The notes under the pieces were generated by a model that did not search any database, was not told the DNA's origin, and worked only from the letters and a program-made list of their open reading frames with translations. Shown here one piece after another: positions 1 through 7,471 of a DNA stretch of 13,475 bases. The stretch lies in contig JAISDG010000105.1 in NCBI GenBank assembly GCA_031265015.1, positions 1 through 13,475 of the forward strand, read 5' to 3'. The stretch is from Spirochaetaceae bacterium (GTDB lineage Bacteria; Spirochaetota; Spirochaetia; Treponematales; Breznakiellaceae). Within the stretch, counting starts at the first letter, position 1. Each line of letters starts with the position of its first letter. A program made the position numbers and the translations under genes.

Positions 1-1576
1 TGTCCGGGGCGCTTTTACCGGCGGTCCAGGGAAAGTCGGGGCTGGGGTAGATCAGGGCCTCGATGTGTTCGGCCTTGTCTTTTTTTCCTTCCGTATAGCC
101 CCGGACCAGGATCTGGTCGATTTCCTCGAAAAGCTGGAATTCGTTTTCAATTTCTTCCGGATAAACATTCTTGCCCCCTTCGGTGACAATCATGTTTTTA
201 GCCCTGCCGGTCAGGTAGAGGTATTCTTCATTATCCAGATAGCCCAGGTCCCCGGTTTTAAGATAACCGTCGGCGGTAAAGACTTCGGCGGTTTCCCTGG
301 GCATTTCAAAGTAGCCCTTCATCACCATGGGGCCCTTGACGGCCACTTCCCCTACACCCCGTTCATCCGGATCAAGGATCTTCATCTCCATCCAGGGAAG
401 CACTTTGCCAACGCTGGTTTCCTTGTAATGATCCACCGGGTTTAAAGCGATAATGGGGCTGGTCTCGGTCAGGCCGTAGCCCTGGACAAAGTCGATGCCC
501 AGCTGGTTGTATTTTCTGAACACGCCGGGGGCCAGGGGGCCGCCGCCGCAGATGCCGTTCCGCAGGGTGGTAAGGCTGGCCTTTTCCAGGATAAAGCCGA
601 ACATTTTTTTGCCGGGATTGACCTTAAACACTTTTTTGATGAACCCGGAAACAGCCATAAGGAAAGAAATAAGGCCGTACACCACCAAGCCCTTTTCCTT
701 GATCCCCCGAAGTATGGATGCCAAAACTTTGTTGAAGAGCAGGGGCACCGCCAGGAGCATGGTAATCTTTGCTTCTTTCAGGTCCTTTAAAATAGCCTTG
801 GTAATCATCCGCTTGCCAAAGACCACTTCACAGCCTACGGAAATGCTTTCGATAAACACCGCCAGCATGGTATAGGCGTGATGAATGGGAAGGAGCGCGT
901 AAAACACATCCGTAGGGAGAACAACCAGGTTTCCCTGGGCCAGATAACAGTCGGCCACAAGGTTTTCGTGGGTCAGCATAACTCCCTTGGGTTTTCCCAT
1001 GGTACCGCTGGTAAAAAGGATCGCCGCCAGATCCTGGCTTTCCGCGGCTTCTATAGCCACGTCGGGCCCGTCCAGATCATAGATGAAAGTTCCCTTTCCC
1101 TTTTTTAGGGAGATAACCCCGCCCGGTTTAAGTTCCGCATTTCCGCCGGCATAGCGGTCGTATTTTTCTTCGTCCACAAAGAGCAGTTTTATTTTGGCGG
1201 TTCTGATAAGCAAATCCGTTTCTTCGTTTTTAAGCTGGTAATCCAGGGGAACCACCGTGGCGCCCGCAAAAAGGATCCCCAGGTAGGCAACGGCCCATTC
1301 GGGAGAATTTTTCCCCGTCACCGCTACCCTGTCTCCTTTTCTAATGCCCCAGCCGTGAAGCCACCGGGCAACGGCCTGTACTTTAGCGAGGGATTCATTG
1401 TAGGTAAGGCTGATTCTGTCGGGTTCATAGATGGTAAGGCAGGGTCTTTCCCCGTACCGCCGGCAAATAATGGTAAACATTTCCGGCAGAGTGGGCCATT
1501 GCCCATTAAAAACCGTTCCCCGGTATTCGTCCAGAACGGCCCAGGGCTTGCGCCCTCCAACTCCTAATTGTTCCAT
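1..1576 (-). CDS. Long-chain acyl-CoA synthetase (AMP-forming), 3' end outside window
   Basis: Activates fatty acids with ATP and CoA to acyl-CoA through an acyl-adenylate. I translated it from the ATG at 1576-1574 leftwards: 525 open codons with no stop, so the C-terminus lies beyond the left edge. Adenylate-forming (ANL) motifs are in order. The P-loop TSGTMGKPKG starts at residue 189. GYGLTETSP starts at 366. The TGD that holds the ribose is at 441. The hinge GRAKNMIVTEGGKN starts at 457 and is followed by VYPEEIE, leading into the mobile C-terminal lid. The start has a Shine-Dalgarno AAAGGA seven bases upstream. Family members of this type are usually 550-640 residues, so a modest part is missing. 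It lies downstream of the cyclic-nucleotide-binding gene after a 146-base gap, so it may be read from that operon or its own promoter. Substrate chain length is inferred from overall family resemblance only. Confidence 0.9.
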   Translation of the reverse strand, partial: MEQLGVGGRKPWAVLDEYRGTVFNGQWPTLPEMFTIICRRYGERPCLTIYEPDRISLTYNESLAKVQAVARWLHGWGIRKGDRVAVTGKNSPEWAVAYLGILFAGATVVPLDYQLKNEETDLLIRTAKIKLLFVDEEKYDRYAGGNAELKPGGVISLKKGKGTFIYDLDGPDVAIEAAESQDLAAILFTSGTMGKPKGVMLTHENLVADCYLAQGNLVVLPTDVFYALLPIHHAYTMLAVFIESISVGCEVVFGKRMITKAILKDLKEAKITMLLAVPLLFNKVLASILRGIKEKGLVVYGLISFLMAVSGFIKKVFKVNPGKKMFGFILEKASLTTLRNGICGGGPLAPGVFRKYNQLGIDFVQGYGLTETSPIIALNPVDHYKETSVGKVLPWMEMKILDPDERGVGEVAVKGPMVMKGYFEMPRETAEVFTADGYLKTGDLGYLDNEEYLYLTGRAKNMIVTEGGKNVYPEEIENEFQLFEEIDQILVRGYTEGKKDKAEHIEALIYPSPDFPWTAGKSAPD

Positions 1577-1722
1577 AACGTAATCCTTTGTTTGCAGGGG
1601 TCTTGCTGCCCGGCCCTTGGGGCAGAAAAAATCACTATTTAGACACGTCCCGCGGGAAAAAGTTGCGGACCACACCGGTTAAGCATAACAAAACCCCGGG
1701 CGCCTGAAACGGCGAAATCCGT
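1577..1722. other. Intergenic leader between CNB-domain gene and acyl-CoA synthetase
   Basis: 146 bases without a gene. Read on the minus strand, the first part after the CNB stop has a weak CGCC/GGCG hairpin followed by a G-rich run and TTTT, which might be a poor terminator. Further along is a 6-bp hairpin (arms 1606-1611 and 1620-1625, CTGCCC/GGGCAG). Its flanking T-run is on the wrong side for a minus-strand terminator, so it would sit in the leader of the synthetase. I see no convincing promoter. Confidence 0.35.
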
Positions 1723-2160
1723 TCATAAATCGGAATAGGCCACCAGTTTATCATCCATACGCCTGAGCCTGCGGGACAGATCCCTGGCGAGGTTCATCAT
1801 GATCAGGGAAAAACAGTGGACATCGGCCTTGTAGATTTCCCTTAAAGCCTTGTTGGAAACGGAAATAACCCGGGTACCGGTCAGGGTTTTGATGGTCGCC
1901 GCCGAGGGCATCACGTCCAGCACTTCCATTTCCCCGAAGGTATCCCCTTCCCCAAATTCCGTCAGGATCACGTTGTGCTTTACCACCGCGACCCGGCCGT
2001 TTATGATAAAGCGGATTTTTCCGTTGGGGGAACCTTCGGTAATAATATCGTTCCCGGCTTCATAGGATTCATCAGCCATATAAGGGATAATCCGGTTTAT
2101 CTGATCCTCCAGAAGTCCTCCGAACAGGGAATATTTTTGCAGTTTTGAAGGTTCTACCAT
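1723..2160 (-). CDS. Small cyclic-nucleotide-binding-domain (CRP/PKA-R fold) protein without DNA-binding domain
   Basis: A 145-residue protein that is essentially one cNMP-binding beta-barrel (residues about 5-105) plus a basic C-terminal helix (RDLSRRLRRMDDK, about 126-138). There is no helix-turn-helix, so it is not a CRP-type regulator. The phosphate-binding cassette is recognisable: FGE at 75-77 supplies the glutamate that contacts the ribose. The arginine that normally grips the cyclic phosphate is replaced: the segment reads MPSAATIK (84-91), with Ser at the Arg position. In the family, loss of this Arg usually means loss of or altered nucleotide binding, so this may be a structural or protein-interaction version. 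Shine-Dalgarno AAGGAG lies eight bases before ATG. It starts 31 bases after the ychF stop, suggesting one operon. Its role is unknown. Confidence 0.88.
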   Translation of the reverse strand: MVEPSKLQKYSLFGGLLEDQINRIIPYMADESYEAGNDIITEGSPNGKIRFIINGRVAVVKHNVILTEFGEGDTFGEMEVLDVMPSAATIKTLTGTRVISVSNKALREIYKADVHCFSLIMMNLARDLSRRLRRMDDKLVAYSDL

Positions 2161-2191
2161 GTTCCCGTCTCCTTATTATGCCAGAGAAACA

Positions 2192-3325
2192 TTATACGTT
2201 AAATTTGAAGAACATGACATCCCCGTCCTGAACCGTGTAGTCTTTGCCCTCCATGCGGTACCTGCCTGCCTCTTTAATTTTTGCTTCGGTCCCGTAACGG
2301 AAAATATCGCCGCAGCTGTAGACTTCCGCCTTGATAAAGCCCCGCTCAAAGTCCGTGTGAATAACCCCCGCGGCTTCCGGCGCTTTCTGTCCCGCCCGGA
2401 TAGTCCAGGCCCGGCACTCATCGGCTCCCGCGGTAAAGAAAGTCCGCAGCCCCAGCAGCCGGTAGGCTGCGTGAACCAGGGCCGAAAGCCCCGGTTCCGT
2501 TAATCCCAGCTCTTCCATAAACGCTTTTTTTTCTTCCGCCTCTTCTATGACCGCCAGCTCCGCCTCGAATTTTCCGCAGATGCACACCGCTTCGGAACCT
2601 TCCGCGGCGGCCTGTTTCCTCACCGCCTCTACATAGTCCGCGGGAGCGCCGGGCTTTCCGGAAAGGACGGCCTTGATCCCCTCTTCGTCCAGGTTGCACA
2701 CGTAGAGCTGGGGTTTCATGGTGATAAAATGGCAGTCGTATACGGCGGCCCGTTCATCCTCTCCCAGGGCGGCGTTCCGGGCGGCCCCCCCTTCTTCCAG
2801 CAGGGGACCGATTTTGGAAAGAGCGGCAAGAAGGGTTTCGGCGGCCTTTTTTTCCGCTCCCCCCTGGACACGGATCGTCCGTTCCGCCCGGTCTTTGCGT
2901 TTTCCCAGGGTTTCCAGATCCGCCAGGGCGAGTTCTATGTTGACCGTTTCCATATCCGACAGGGGATCTACCCTGTTGTTTACATGGATAATGTCCGGAT
3001 CGTCGAAACACCGGACCACCTGGGCGATAACTCCCACCTCCCGGATATGGGAAAGAAACTGGTTCCCCAGACCCTCGCCCCTGCTGGCCCCCTTAACAAG
3101 GCCGGCGATGTCTACAAATTCTACCGCCGCGGGAATGGTCCGCTCCGGCTTAAAAAGCGCCGACAGTTTTTCCAGCCGCTCGTCGGGAACGTTGACGATG
3201 CCTACGTTGGGGTTAATGGTACAGAAAGGATAATTGGCCGCCTCCGCGGGGGCGGAGCTGAGGGCCGAAAAGATCGTGGATTTTCCGACATTGGGAAGCC
3301 CCACTATGCCGCAGTTTAACGCCAT
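2192..3325 (-). CDS. ychF: Redox-regulated/ribosome-binding ATPase YchF (Obg-family, TGS domain)
   Basis: Universal Obg-related P-loop protein that binds ribosomes and hydrolyses ATP rather than GTP. 377 residues, close to the family norm of about 363. Visible motifs: Walker A GLPNVGKST (9-17); the NYPFCTI switch segment (31-37); DIAGLVKGAS (72-81), the G3 motif with the hydrophobic residue YchF has instead of catalytic Gln; and NLDE (211-214), the NxxE variant of G4 that gives ATP preference. A helical insertion spans about 125-190, and the C-terminal TGS/DUF933 domain (about 290-377) contains RAGQKAPEAAGVIHTDFERG. It starts at ATG 3325, only 19 bases from the divergent activase start. A candidate promoter (TTGATC, 18 bases, TATGAT) ends six bases before ATG, and the only AAGGA is 12 bases upstream, so translation may be leaderless. 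The CNB-domain gene follows. Confidence 0.97.
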   Translation of the reverse strand: MALNCGIVGLPNVGKSTIFSALSSAPAEAANYPFCTINPNVGIVNVPDERLEKLSALFKPERTIPAAVEFVDIAGLVKGASRGEGLGNQFLSHIREVGVIAQVVRCFDDPDIIHVNNRVDPLSDMETVNIELALADLETLGKRKDRAERTIRVQGGAEKKAAETLLAALSKIGPLLEEGGAARNAALGEDERAAVYDCHFITMKPQLYVCNLDEEGIKAVLSGKPGAPADYVEAVRKQAAAEGSEAVCICGKFEAELAVIEEAEEKKAFMEELGLTEPGLSALVHAAYRLLGLRTFFTAGADECRAWTIRAGQKAPEAAGVIHTDFERGFIKAEVYSCGDIFRYGTEAKIKEAGRYRMEGKDYTVQDGDVMFFKFNV

Positions 3326-3333
3326 GGTATCAT
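3325..3333 (+). promoter_or_regulatory. Candidate extended -10 promoter for the radical-SAM activase
   Basis: TGG followed by TATCAT (3328-3333) fits an extended -10 (TGn plus hexamer). It lies 11 bases before ATG 3345, which has no Shine-Dalgarno. The same arrangement (TGG-TATAGT, 12 bases, ATG) precedes the response regulator. There is no good -35. Motif match only. Confidence 0.3.
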
Positions 3334-3361
3334 CATATCCTTAAATGACTGCACTGATCAA
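3332..3361 (-). promoter_or_regulatory. Candidate ychF promoter, -10 abutting the start codon
   Basis: Minus strand: -35-like TTGATC (3361-3356), 18-base spacer, -10-like TATGAT (3337-3332), then six bases to the ATG. It overlaps the coding sequence of the divergent activase. Matches are 4/6 and 5/6 to sigma-70 consensus. This is a motif match only. Confidence 0.35.
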
Positions 3362-4190
3362 CAGAATCATTGATTACTCCGCGGTAAACGGCCCGGGCAC
3401 AAGAAGCGTACTGATGTTTCAGGGCTGCAATTTCCGCTGCCGGTACTGTCACGTGCCGGACACTTTGGGAAACTGTAACGGCTGCGGGGTCTGCGCCTAC
3501 CATTGCCCCTGGGGGGCCCTGAAGCTCGAAGCCCCCGGTACGGCCCCGCAATGGGTAGAAGAAAACTGCACCGGCTGCGGGGCCTGCATCAATGCCTGCC
3601 GCAAGGATTCATCCCCCAAAATCAGGCGGATGAGCATCAAGGATGTGCTGGATCATGTGATGGAACACCGGCGGTATATCCGGGGCATTACCTGTTCCGG
3701 CGGGGAATGTACTCTGTATACCGAATTTATGACGGAACTCTTTCCGCTGATCCGGCGGCAAAAACTCAGCTGCCTTATCGAGACCAACGGCACGCTGAAC
3801 TTTGATCGGCACCGTGATTTGATGGATTGCTGCGACGGGGTAATGCTGGACATCAAGGCCGCGGATCCGGAGCGGCACCGGGAACTGACAGGCCGGGACA
3901 ACGCGGCGGTGTTTAAAAGCGCCGCGGCTCTGGCCCGGATGGGAAAACTGCTGGAAATCCGAACCCTGGTTACCACGGCCGACTACGGCGCCCGGGAAAC
4001 AGTGGAAAAAGCCGCCGAGATTCTTGCCCCCTGTCCGGGTAAAAGCGACATTGCCTACCGGCTTATTCCCTTCAGGGTTTTTGGGGTCCGCCGGGAATAC
4101 CGCGGCATGGGCACTCCCTCCCGGGAATTTATGGAAGAATTGCGGATCCTGGCGCTGGCCTGCGGATTCTCCAAAGTGATCGTGTCATAA
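3345..4190 (+). CDS. yjjW: Radical-SAM glycyl-radical-enzyme activase with two extra 4Fe-4S motifs (YjjW-like)
   Basis: Uses S-adenosylmethionine and a 4Fe-4S cluster to abstract a hydrogen from a glycine of a partner enzyme, creating a glycyl radical. 281 residues. The N-terminus INRIIDYSAVNGPGTRSVLM is the typical activase opening. The radical-SAM cluster motif CNFRCRYC (C28, C32, C35) follows. Next come two ferredoxin-like motifs, CNGCGVCAYHCP (44-55) and CTGCGACINACR (75-86), inserted as in the clustered activases, then SGGEC (118-122) for the SAM amino group. Length and the early placement of the clusters fit the YjjW family best; a generic PflA-type activase is the alternative. YjjW partners are YjjI-type glycyl-radical proteins; none is encoded here, so the substrate must be elsewhere. 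No Shine-Dalgarno precedes the start. Divergent from ychF and convergent with the transporter gene. Confidence 0.85.
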   Translation: MTALINRIIDYSAVNGPGTRSVLMFQGCNFRCRYCHVPDTLGNCNGCGVCAYHCPWGALKLEAPGTAPQWVEENCTGCGACINACRKDSSPKIRRMSIKDVLDHVMEHRRYIRGITCSGGECTLYTEFMTELFPLIRRQKLSCLIETNGTLNFDRHRDLMDCCDGVMLDIKAADPERHRELTGRDNAAVFKSAAALARMGKLLEIRTLVTTADYGARETVEKAAEILAPCPGKSDIAYRLIPFRVFGVRREYRGMGTPSREFMEELRILALACGFSKVIVS

Positions 4191-4198
4191 GGGATTTG

Positions 4199-4215
4199 CG
4201 CGGATTTACGCCGCG
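4199..4215. terminator. Weak hairpin between convergent genes
   Basis: CGCGG (4199-4203), seven-base loop, CCGCG (4211-4215), extendable by two wobble pairs. It lies in the 32-base gap between the activase stop and the stop of the convergent transporter gene. There is no T-run on either side, so if it stops transcription it would be a poor or factor-assisted bidirectional terminator. Confidence 0.25.
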
Positions 4216-4222
4216 TGAGGGG

Positions 4223-4954
4223 CTATACCAGCCGGTACCGGATACCTTCGTCATAGATGTCTACCCCCTCAGCCTTTTTCAGGCCGTTCACCGCCAGGTA
4301 AGTAACCGGGGTGAGGATCGCCTCCAGCGCGCACTTGAACAGGTAATTGGTCAGTACCAGGGCGGTAAAGCTGTCCCAGCTGAATATTCCCGTAAGACTT
4401 GCGATGCCGACAAAAACCAGAGTATCCAGCAGTTCCCCGGCAAGGGTACTGCCGATGGTCCGCATCCAGAGAAAGCGGCCCTTAAAAATCACCTTCATCC
4501 GGGACAGGATAAGGGAATTGGAAAATTCCCCCGCCAGGTAACCCGCCAGGCTTGCCAGCACGATGCCGCCGGAACTCATTCCCCCCAGGATTTTGTCGTA
4601 GGCGGCGCTTCCCGCATAGGACTCCCAGACCGGATCAGCGGGCAGGGAGCGGAGGATAAAAAAGATCAACGCCGAAAGCGCCAGGCACCCGAAGCCGGTC
4701 CAGATAACCCGCCGCCCGGCCCGGAAGCCGTAGACTTCGGTGAGGATATCCCCAAAGACATATGACAGGGGAAAAAGGATGGTTCCGCCGTCAAAGGCCA
4801 TGGGGATGCCGAAAAGGGAAACCCCCAGGTCAACGATTTTTGCGGAAGACGCCACATTGCTGGTAACAAGGATCGCCGCAAAGAACGCGGTAACCGTCCC
4901 CAGATACTTGAATGACCCCGGCCCCGGGACAGACCGGGAAAATTGTACAGCCAT
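4223..4954 (-). CDS. yhhQ: Queuosine-precursor transporter (YhhQ/VUT, DUF165 family)
   Basis: Inner-membrane importer of queuine or pre-queuosine bases used for modifying tRNA wobble position 34. From this start it has 243 residues. Diagnostic stretches are present: LVTSNVASSAKIV near the N-terminus, FDGGTILFPLSYVFGDILTE, GEFSNSLILSRMK, and FLWMRTIGSTLAGELLDTLV, with about six hydrophobic helices between. The frame stays open to an upstream ATG at 4999 (15 more residues, 258 in all). I prefer 4954 for three reasons. The extra stretch uses codons unlike the rest. It has no Shine-Dalgarno. And it contains a promoter-like TTGAAA-16-TACAAT that would put the transcript start at about 4953. It directly follows copA on the same strand (16 bases with the longer start), but nothing links queuosine uptake to copper, so independent expression is likely. 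Confidence 0.9.
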   Translation of the reverse strand: MAVQFSRSVPGPGSFKYLGTVTAFFAAILVTSNVASSAKIVDLGVSLFGIPMAFDGGTILFPLSYVFGDILTEVYGFRAGRRVIWTGFGCLALSALIFFILRSLPADPVWESYAGSAAYDKILGGMSSGGIVLASLAGYLAGEFSNSLILSRMKVIFKGRFLWMRTIGSTLAGELLDTLVFVGIASLTGIFSWDSFTALVLTNYLFKCALEAILTPVTYLAVNGLKKAEGVDIYDEGIRYRLV

Positions 4955-4959
4955 GCATG

Positions 4960-4987
4960 ATTGTAGCACGCGCCCGAAAACTTTCAA
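4960..4987 (-). promoter_or_regulatory. Candidate promoter for the queuosine-precursor transporter
   Basis: Minus strand: -35-like TTGAAA (4987-4982), 16-base spacer, -10-like TACAAT (4965-4960), then five bases to the ATG at 4954. Both hexamers match consensus 5/6 in an otherwise GC-rich area. It would give a leaderless message and separates this gene from the copper operon. Motif match only. Confidence 0.4.
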
Positions 4988-5015
4988 ACTATTCGCCATG
5001 TGCCCTGTGGGTCCG

Positions 5016-7409
5016 TCAGGCCTTAAACCGCTTGAGCCGCAGCGCGTTGGTTACCACCGATACCGAGGAAAGGCTCATGGCCGCGGCGGCAAAGATCGGG
5101 TTAAGGAGCGGCCCTCCGAACAAGTAAAGCGCCCCCGCGGCAATGGGGATCCCCAGGGTGTTATACCCGAAGGCCCAAAACAAATTTTGCTTGATGTTCC
5201 TGATGGTTTTTCTGCTTAAGGTAATCGCCGTGGAAACATCCTTAAGGTCGCCGCGCATCAGGACTATGTCCGCGGATTCCATCGCCACATCGGTGCCGCT
5301 GCCTATGGCAATGCCCACATCCGCCTGGGCCAGGGCCGGTGCGTCATTGATGCCGTCCCCCACCATGGCGACAAAGCGCCGGCCCTTTTCCGCGCCGGCG
5401 GTTTCCCCCTGCAGTTTCCTGACTTCCGCGGATTTATCCTCCGGCAGTACCTCGGACAGCACCCGGTCAATGCCTACCTGCCTGGCGATGGCCGCGGCGG
5501 TTTTGGCATTGTCGCCGGTGATCATGACCACATTGATCCCCATCCGGTGAAGGCTTTCGATGGCCCCCTGGCTGGAAGGCTTTACTACGTCGGCTACCGC
5601 GACAATTCCCGCAATTGTTCCGTCTATGGCGGTGTACATCGGGGTCTTTCCTTCCCCGGCCAGCCGGTCCGAATCGGCTTCCAGTTCACCCAGGGCAATG
5701 CCCCGCTCGTCCATGAGTTTTCTGTTTCCCGCCAGAATACGGAGCGGGGTCCGGCCCCGGGGATTTACCGCGCCGCCATCAGTGGCCGTATTCACAGCCG
5801 CCGCCGCGGCTCCGGTTTCCGCAGCTTCCAGTTCCGCATCTATGCCCCTGCCGGGAATCGCCTCAAACCGGGAAACCGCAAACAGTTCCAGCCCTCGCTC
5901 ATCCGCGCCGGCGGCGATTGCCTCTCCCAGGGGATGTTCCGATCCCTTTTCGGCGGAGGCGGTGATCCTCAGCAGGTAGTCCGGTTCAATGCCCGGCCGG
6001 GTTATGATGTCGGTCACCCTGGGTTTTCCTTCGGTGATGGTTCCGGTTTTGTCAAAGACGATGGTCCGGATCCGGTGGGCCGTTTCCAGGGCTTCGCCGC
6101 TTTTAATCAGGATGCCGTTTTCCGCCCCTTTGCCGGTGCCCACCATGATTGCCGTGGGGGTGGCAAGTCCCAGCGCGCAGGGGCAGGCGATAACCAGGAC
6201 GGAAATAAAAATCGTCAGCGAAAATTCCAGCGCCGTTTTTCCGGCGGGCAGGGTCACCAGCCCCGCGGAAGCCGCGGCAAACCAGGCGATGCCCGCCGCG
6301 GCCGCAATCACGCAGACAATGGGCACAAAATACCCCGCCACAATATCCGCCAGCTGCGCAATGGGCGCCTTGGAACCCTGGGCGTCTTCCACCAGCTTGA
6401 TAATCTGCGCCAGGGCGGTATCGTTACCGGTTTTTTCCGCCCTGAACCGGATAAGGCCGTTGCTGTTTATCGTAGCCGCATAGACCTTGTCTCCCTGCTT
6501 TTTGTCCACCGGCATACTCTCCCCGGTCAGCATGGACTCGTCGATGGCGGTGTGTCCTTCGGTAACCGTCCCGTCCACGGGGATCTTTGCTCCGGGCTTA
6601 ACCAGGATAATGTCGCCGGGAACCACTTCGTCAATAGAGATTTCCCGTTCCGTCCCGTTTTCAATAATTACCGCCGTCTTGGGAGCCAGACCCATAAGCT
6701 TTTTAATCGCCTCGCCGGTCCGCCCCCTGGATACCGCCTCCAACGATTTGCCCAGCAGGATCAGGGCGATGATCACCCCCGCGGTTTCAAAGTACAGGGA
6801 ATCCACCGCGTGAAAATTCCCCCGGGTAATCTGGAACAGGTTATAGACGCTGTATATCACCGCGGCGGAGGTGCCGACGGCGATAAGGGAATCCATGTTG
6901 GGACTTCCGTGGATCAGGTTTTTAAACCCGGCGGTATAAAAACGGTACCCCACTCCCACAATGGGAAGGACCAGGATCAGTTCCACGAGGCCGTAGACCA
7001 GGGGAAAGTCCATCGGCGCCAGGGCTTTCGGGAAGGGCAGGACGAACCAGGAAGAGTCCCCCATCATGGCCGACAGCATGGGGGCCATGGCAATGTAAAG
7101 AAGGGGCAGTCCCAGGGCCGCGGCGACGATGAACTTTCTCCAGAGCGTTTTAATTTCCCGCTCTTTCCGCAGCTTGTCCTCGTCGGCGCCGGAACCGGAA
7201 AGATCCAGGGCCTTATACCCCGCCTTTTCGATGGTTTCTTTGATCGCTGAGATTCGGATGGTTCCCGGATCGTAAACTACCGATGCTTTTTCAGTGGCCA
7301 GGTTTACCATCACGGTTTCAATTCCCGCCAGTTTTCGTATGGCCCTTTCAACCCTGGAAGAACAGGCCGCGCAGGTCATTCCCCCGACAGGTATGGTTAC
7401 CGATTGCAT
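5016..7409 (-). CDS. copA: Copper-exporting P1B-type ATPase CopA
   Basis: Pumps Cu(I) (or Ag(I)) out of the cytoplasm at the expense of ATP. 797 residues. One N-terminal heavy-metal-associated domain carries GMTCAAC (Cys13, Cys16). Further motifs: the A-domain TGES (295-298); the membrane CPC metal site (409-411) in ACPCALGLATPTA; the DKTGT phosphorylation site (453-457); the N-domain SEHPLG with His-Pro (492-493); GDGINDAP (684-691); and membrane-site residues YN (749-750) and MSLSS (778-782), the class IB-1 Cu(I) signature. Odd feature: between residues about 531 and 556 the N-domain has an Ala-rich insertion ending GGAVNPRGRTP, where relatives go almost directly from the Glu-rich strand to the VGN-like (here LAGN) strand. 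Shine-Dalgarno GAGGAG lies eight bases before ATG. Downstream of the DUF2318 gene, apparently the last copper gene of the operon. Confidence 0.97.
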   Translation of the reverse strand: MQSVTIPVGGMTCAACSSRVERAIRKLAGIETVMVNLATEKASVVYDPGTIRISAIKETIEKAGYKALDLSGSGADEDKLRKEREIKTLWRKFIVAAALGLPLLYIAMAPMLSAMMGDSSWFVLPFPKALAPMDFPLVYGLVELILVLPIVGVGYRFYTAGFKNLIHGSPNMDSLIAVGTSAAVIYSVYNLFQITRGNFHAVDSLYFETAGVIIALILLGKSLEAVSRGRTGEAIKKLMGLAPKTAVIIENGTEREISIDEVVPGDIILVKPGAKIPVDGTVTEGHTAIDESMLTGESMPVDKKQGDKVYAATINSNGLIRFRAEKTGNDTALAQIIKLVEDAQGSKAPIAQLADIVAGYFVPIVCVIAAAAGIAWFAAASAGLVTLPAGKTALEFSLTIFISVLVIACPCALGLATPTAIMVGTGKGAENGILIKSGEALETAHRIRTIVFDKTGTITEGKPRVTDIITRPGIEPDYLLRITASAEKGSEHPLGEAIAAGADERGLELFAVSRFEAIPGRGIDAELEAAETGAAAAAVNTATDGGAVNPRGRTPLRILAGNRKLMDERGIALGELEADSDRLAGEGKTPMYTAIDGTIAGIVAVADVVKPSSQGAIESLHRMGINVVMITGDNAKTAAAIARQVGIDRVLSEVLPEDKSAEVRKLQGETAGAEKGRRFVAMVGDGINDAPALAQADVGIAIGSGTDVAMESADIVLMRGDLKDVSTAITLSRKTIRNIKQNLFWAFGYNTLGIPIAAGALYLFGGPLLNPIFAAAAMSLSSVSVVTNALRLKRFKA
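5748..5769 (-). repeat. Palindromic 22-base module inside copA insertion
   Basis: On the coding strand: GGT-AAAT-CC, CCGG, GG-CCGG-ACC, encoding VNPRGRT inside a non-conserved N-domain insertion. The same frame (GGT-AAAT-CC-N4-GG-N4-ACC) occurs in the insertion near the end of the histidine kinase (12197-12218) and encodes VNPKGFT there. I counted 14 shared positions. Whether it is a dispersed element needs a genome search. Confidence 0.35.
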
Positions 7410-7425
7410 ATAATGTACTCCTCAT

Positions 7426-7471
7426 TTAAAAATACGCGTTAAAAATTAAAAATCCTTCGTATTTTTAATTT
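7426..7471 (-). promoter_or_regulatory. Three-arm AT-rich inverted repeat between DUF2318 gene and copA
   Basis: One AT-rich arm (7471-7458 on the minus strand) can pair perfectly over 11 bp with 7453-7443 (7-base loop). Alternatively it can pair over 11 bp with 7436-7426 (21-base loop). The two foldings exclude each other. The third arm touches the copA Shine-Dalgarno (7423-7418), and the first includes the DUF2318 stop codon. Pairing is read directly from the sequence; a switching, mRNA-processing or attenuation role is inference. Confidence 0.4.

Noticed and set aside
1606..1630. Hairpin followed by an A-run as terminator
   Set aside because: On the plus strand it is followed by A, and on the minus strand the T-run precedes the stem, so it does not have terminator polarity for the flanking minus-strand genes.
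2718..3319. Plus-strand frames of 171 and 196 residues opposite ychF
   Set aside because: Shadows of the highly conserved YchF coding sequence; no start signal or domain.
4196..4765. 189-residue plus-strand frame after the activase
   Set aside because: Antisense to the YhhQ-type membrane protein; composition is unlike a real protein and there is no ribosome-binding site.
5547..7250. 567-residue plus-strand open frame opposite copA
   Set aside because: It is the antisense of a clear CopA coding region, has no domain, is rich in Gly, Arg, His and Gln, and lacks a start signal; long antisense frames are expected in GC-rich genes.
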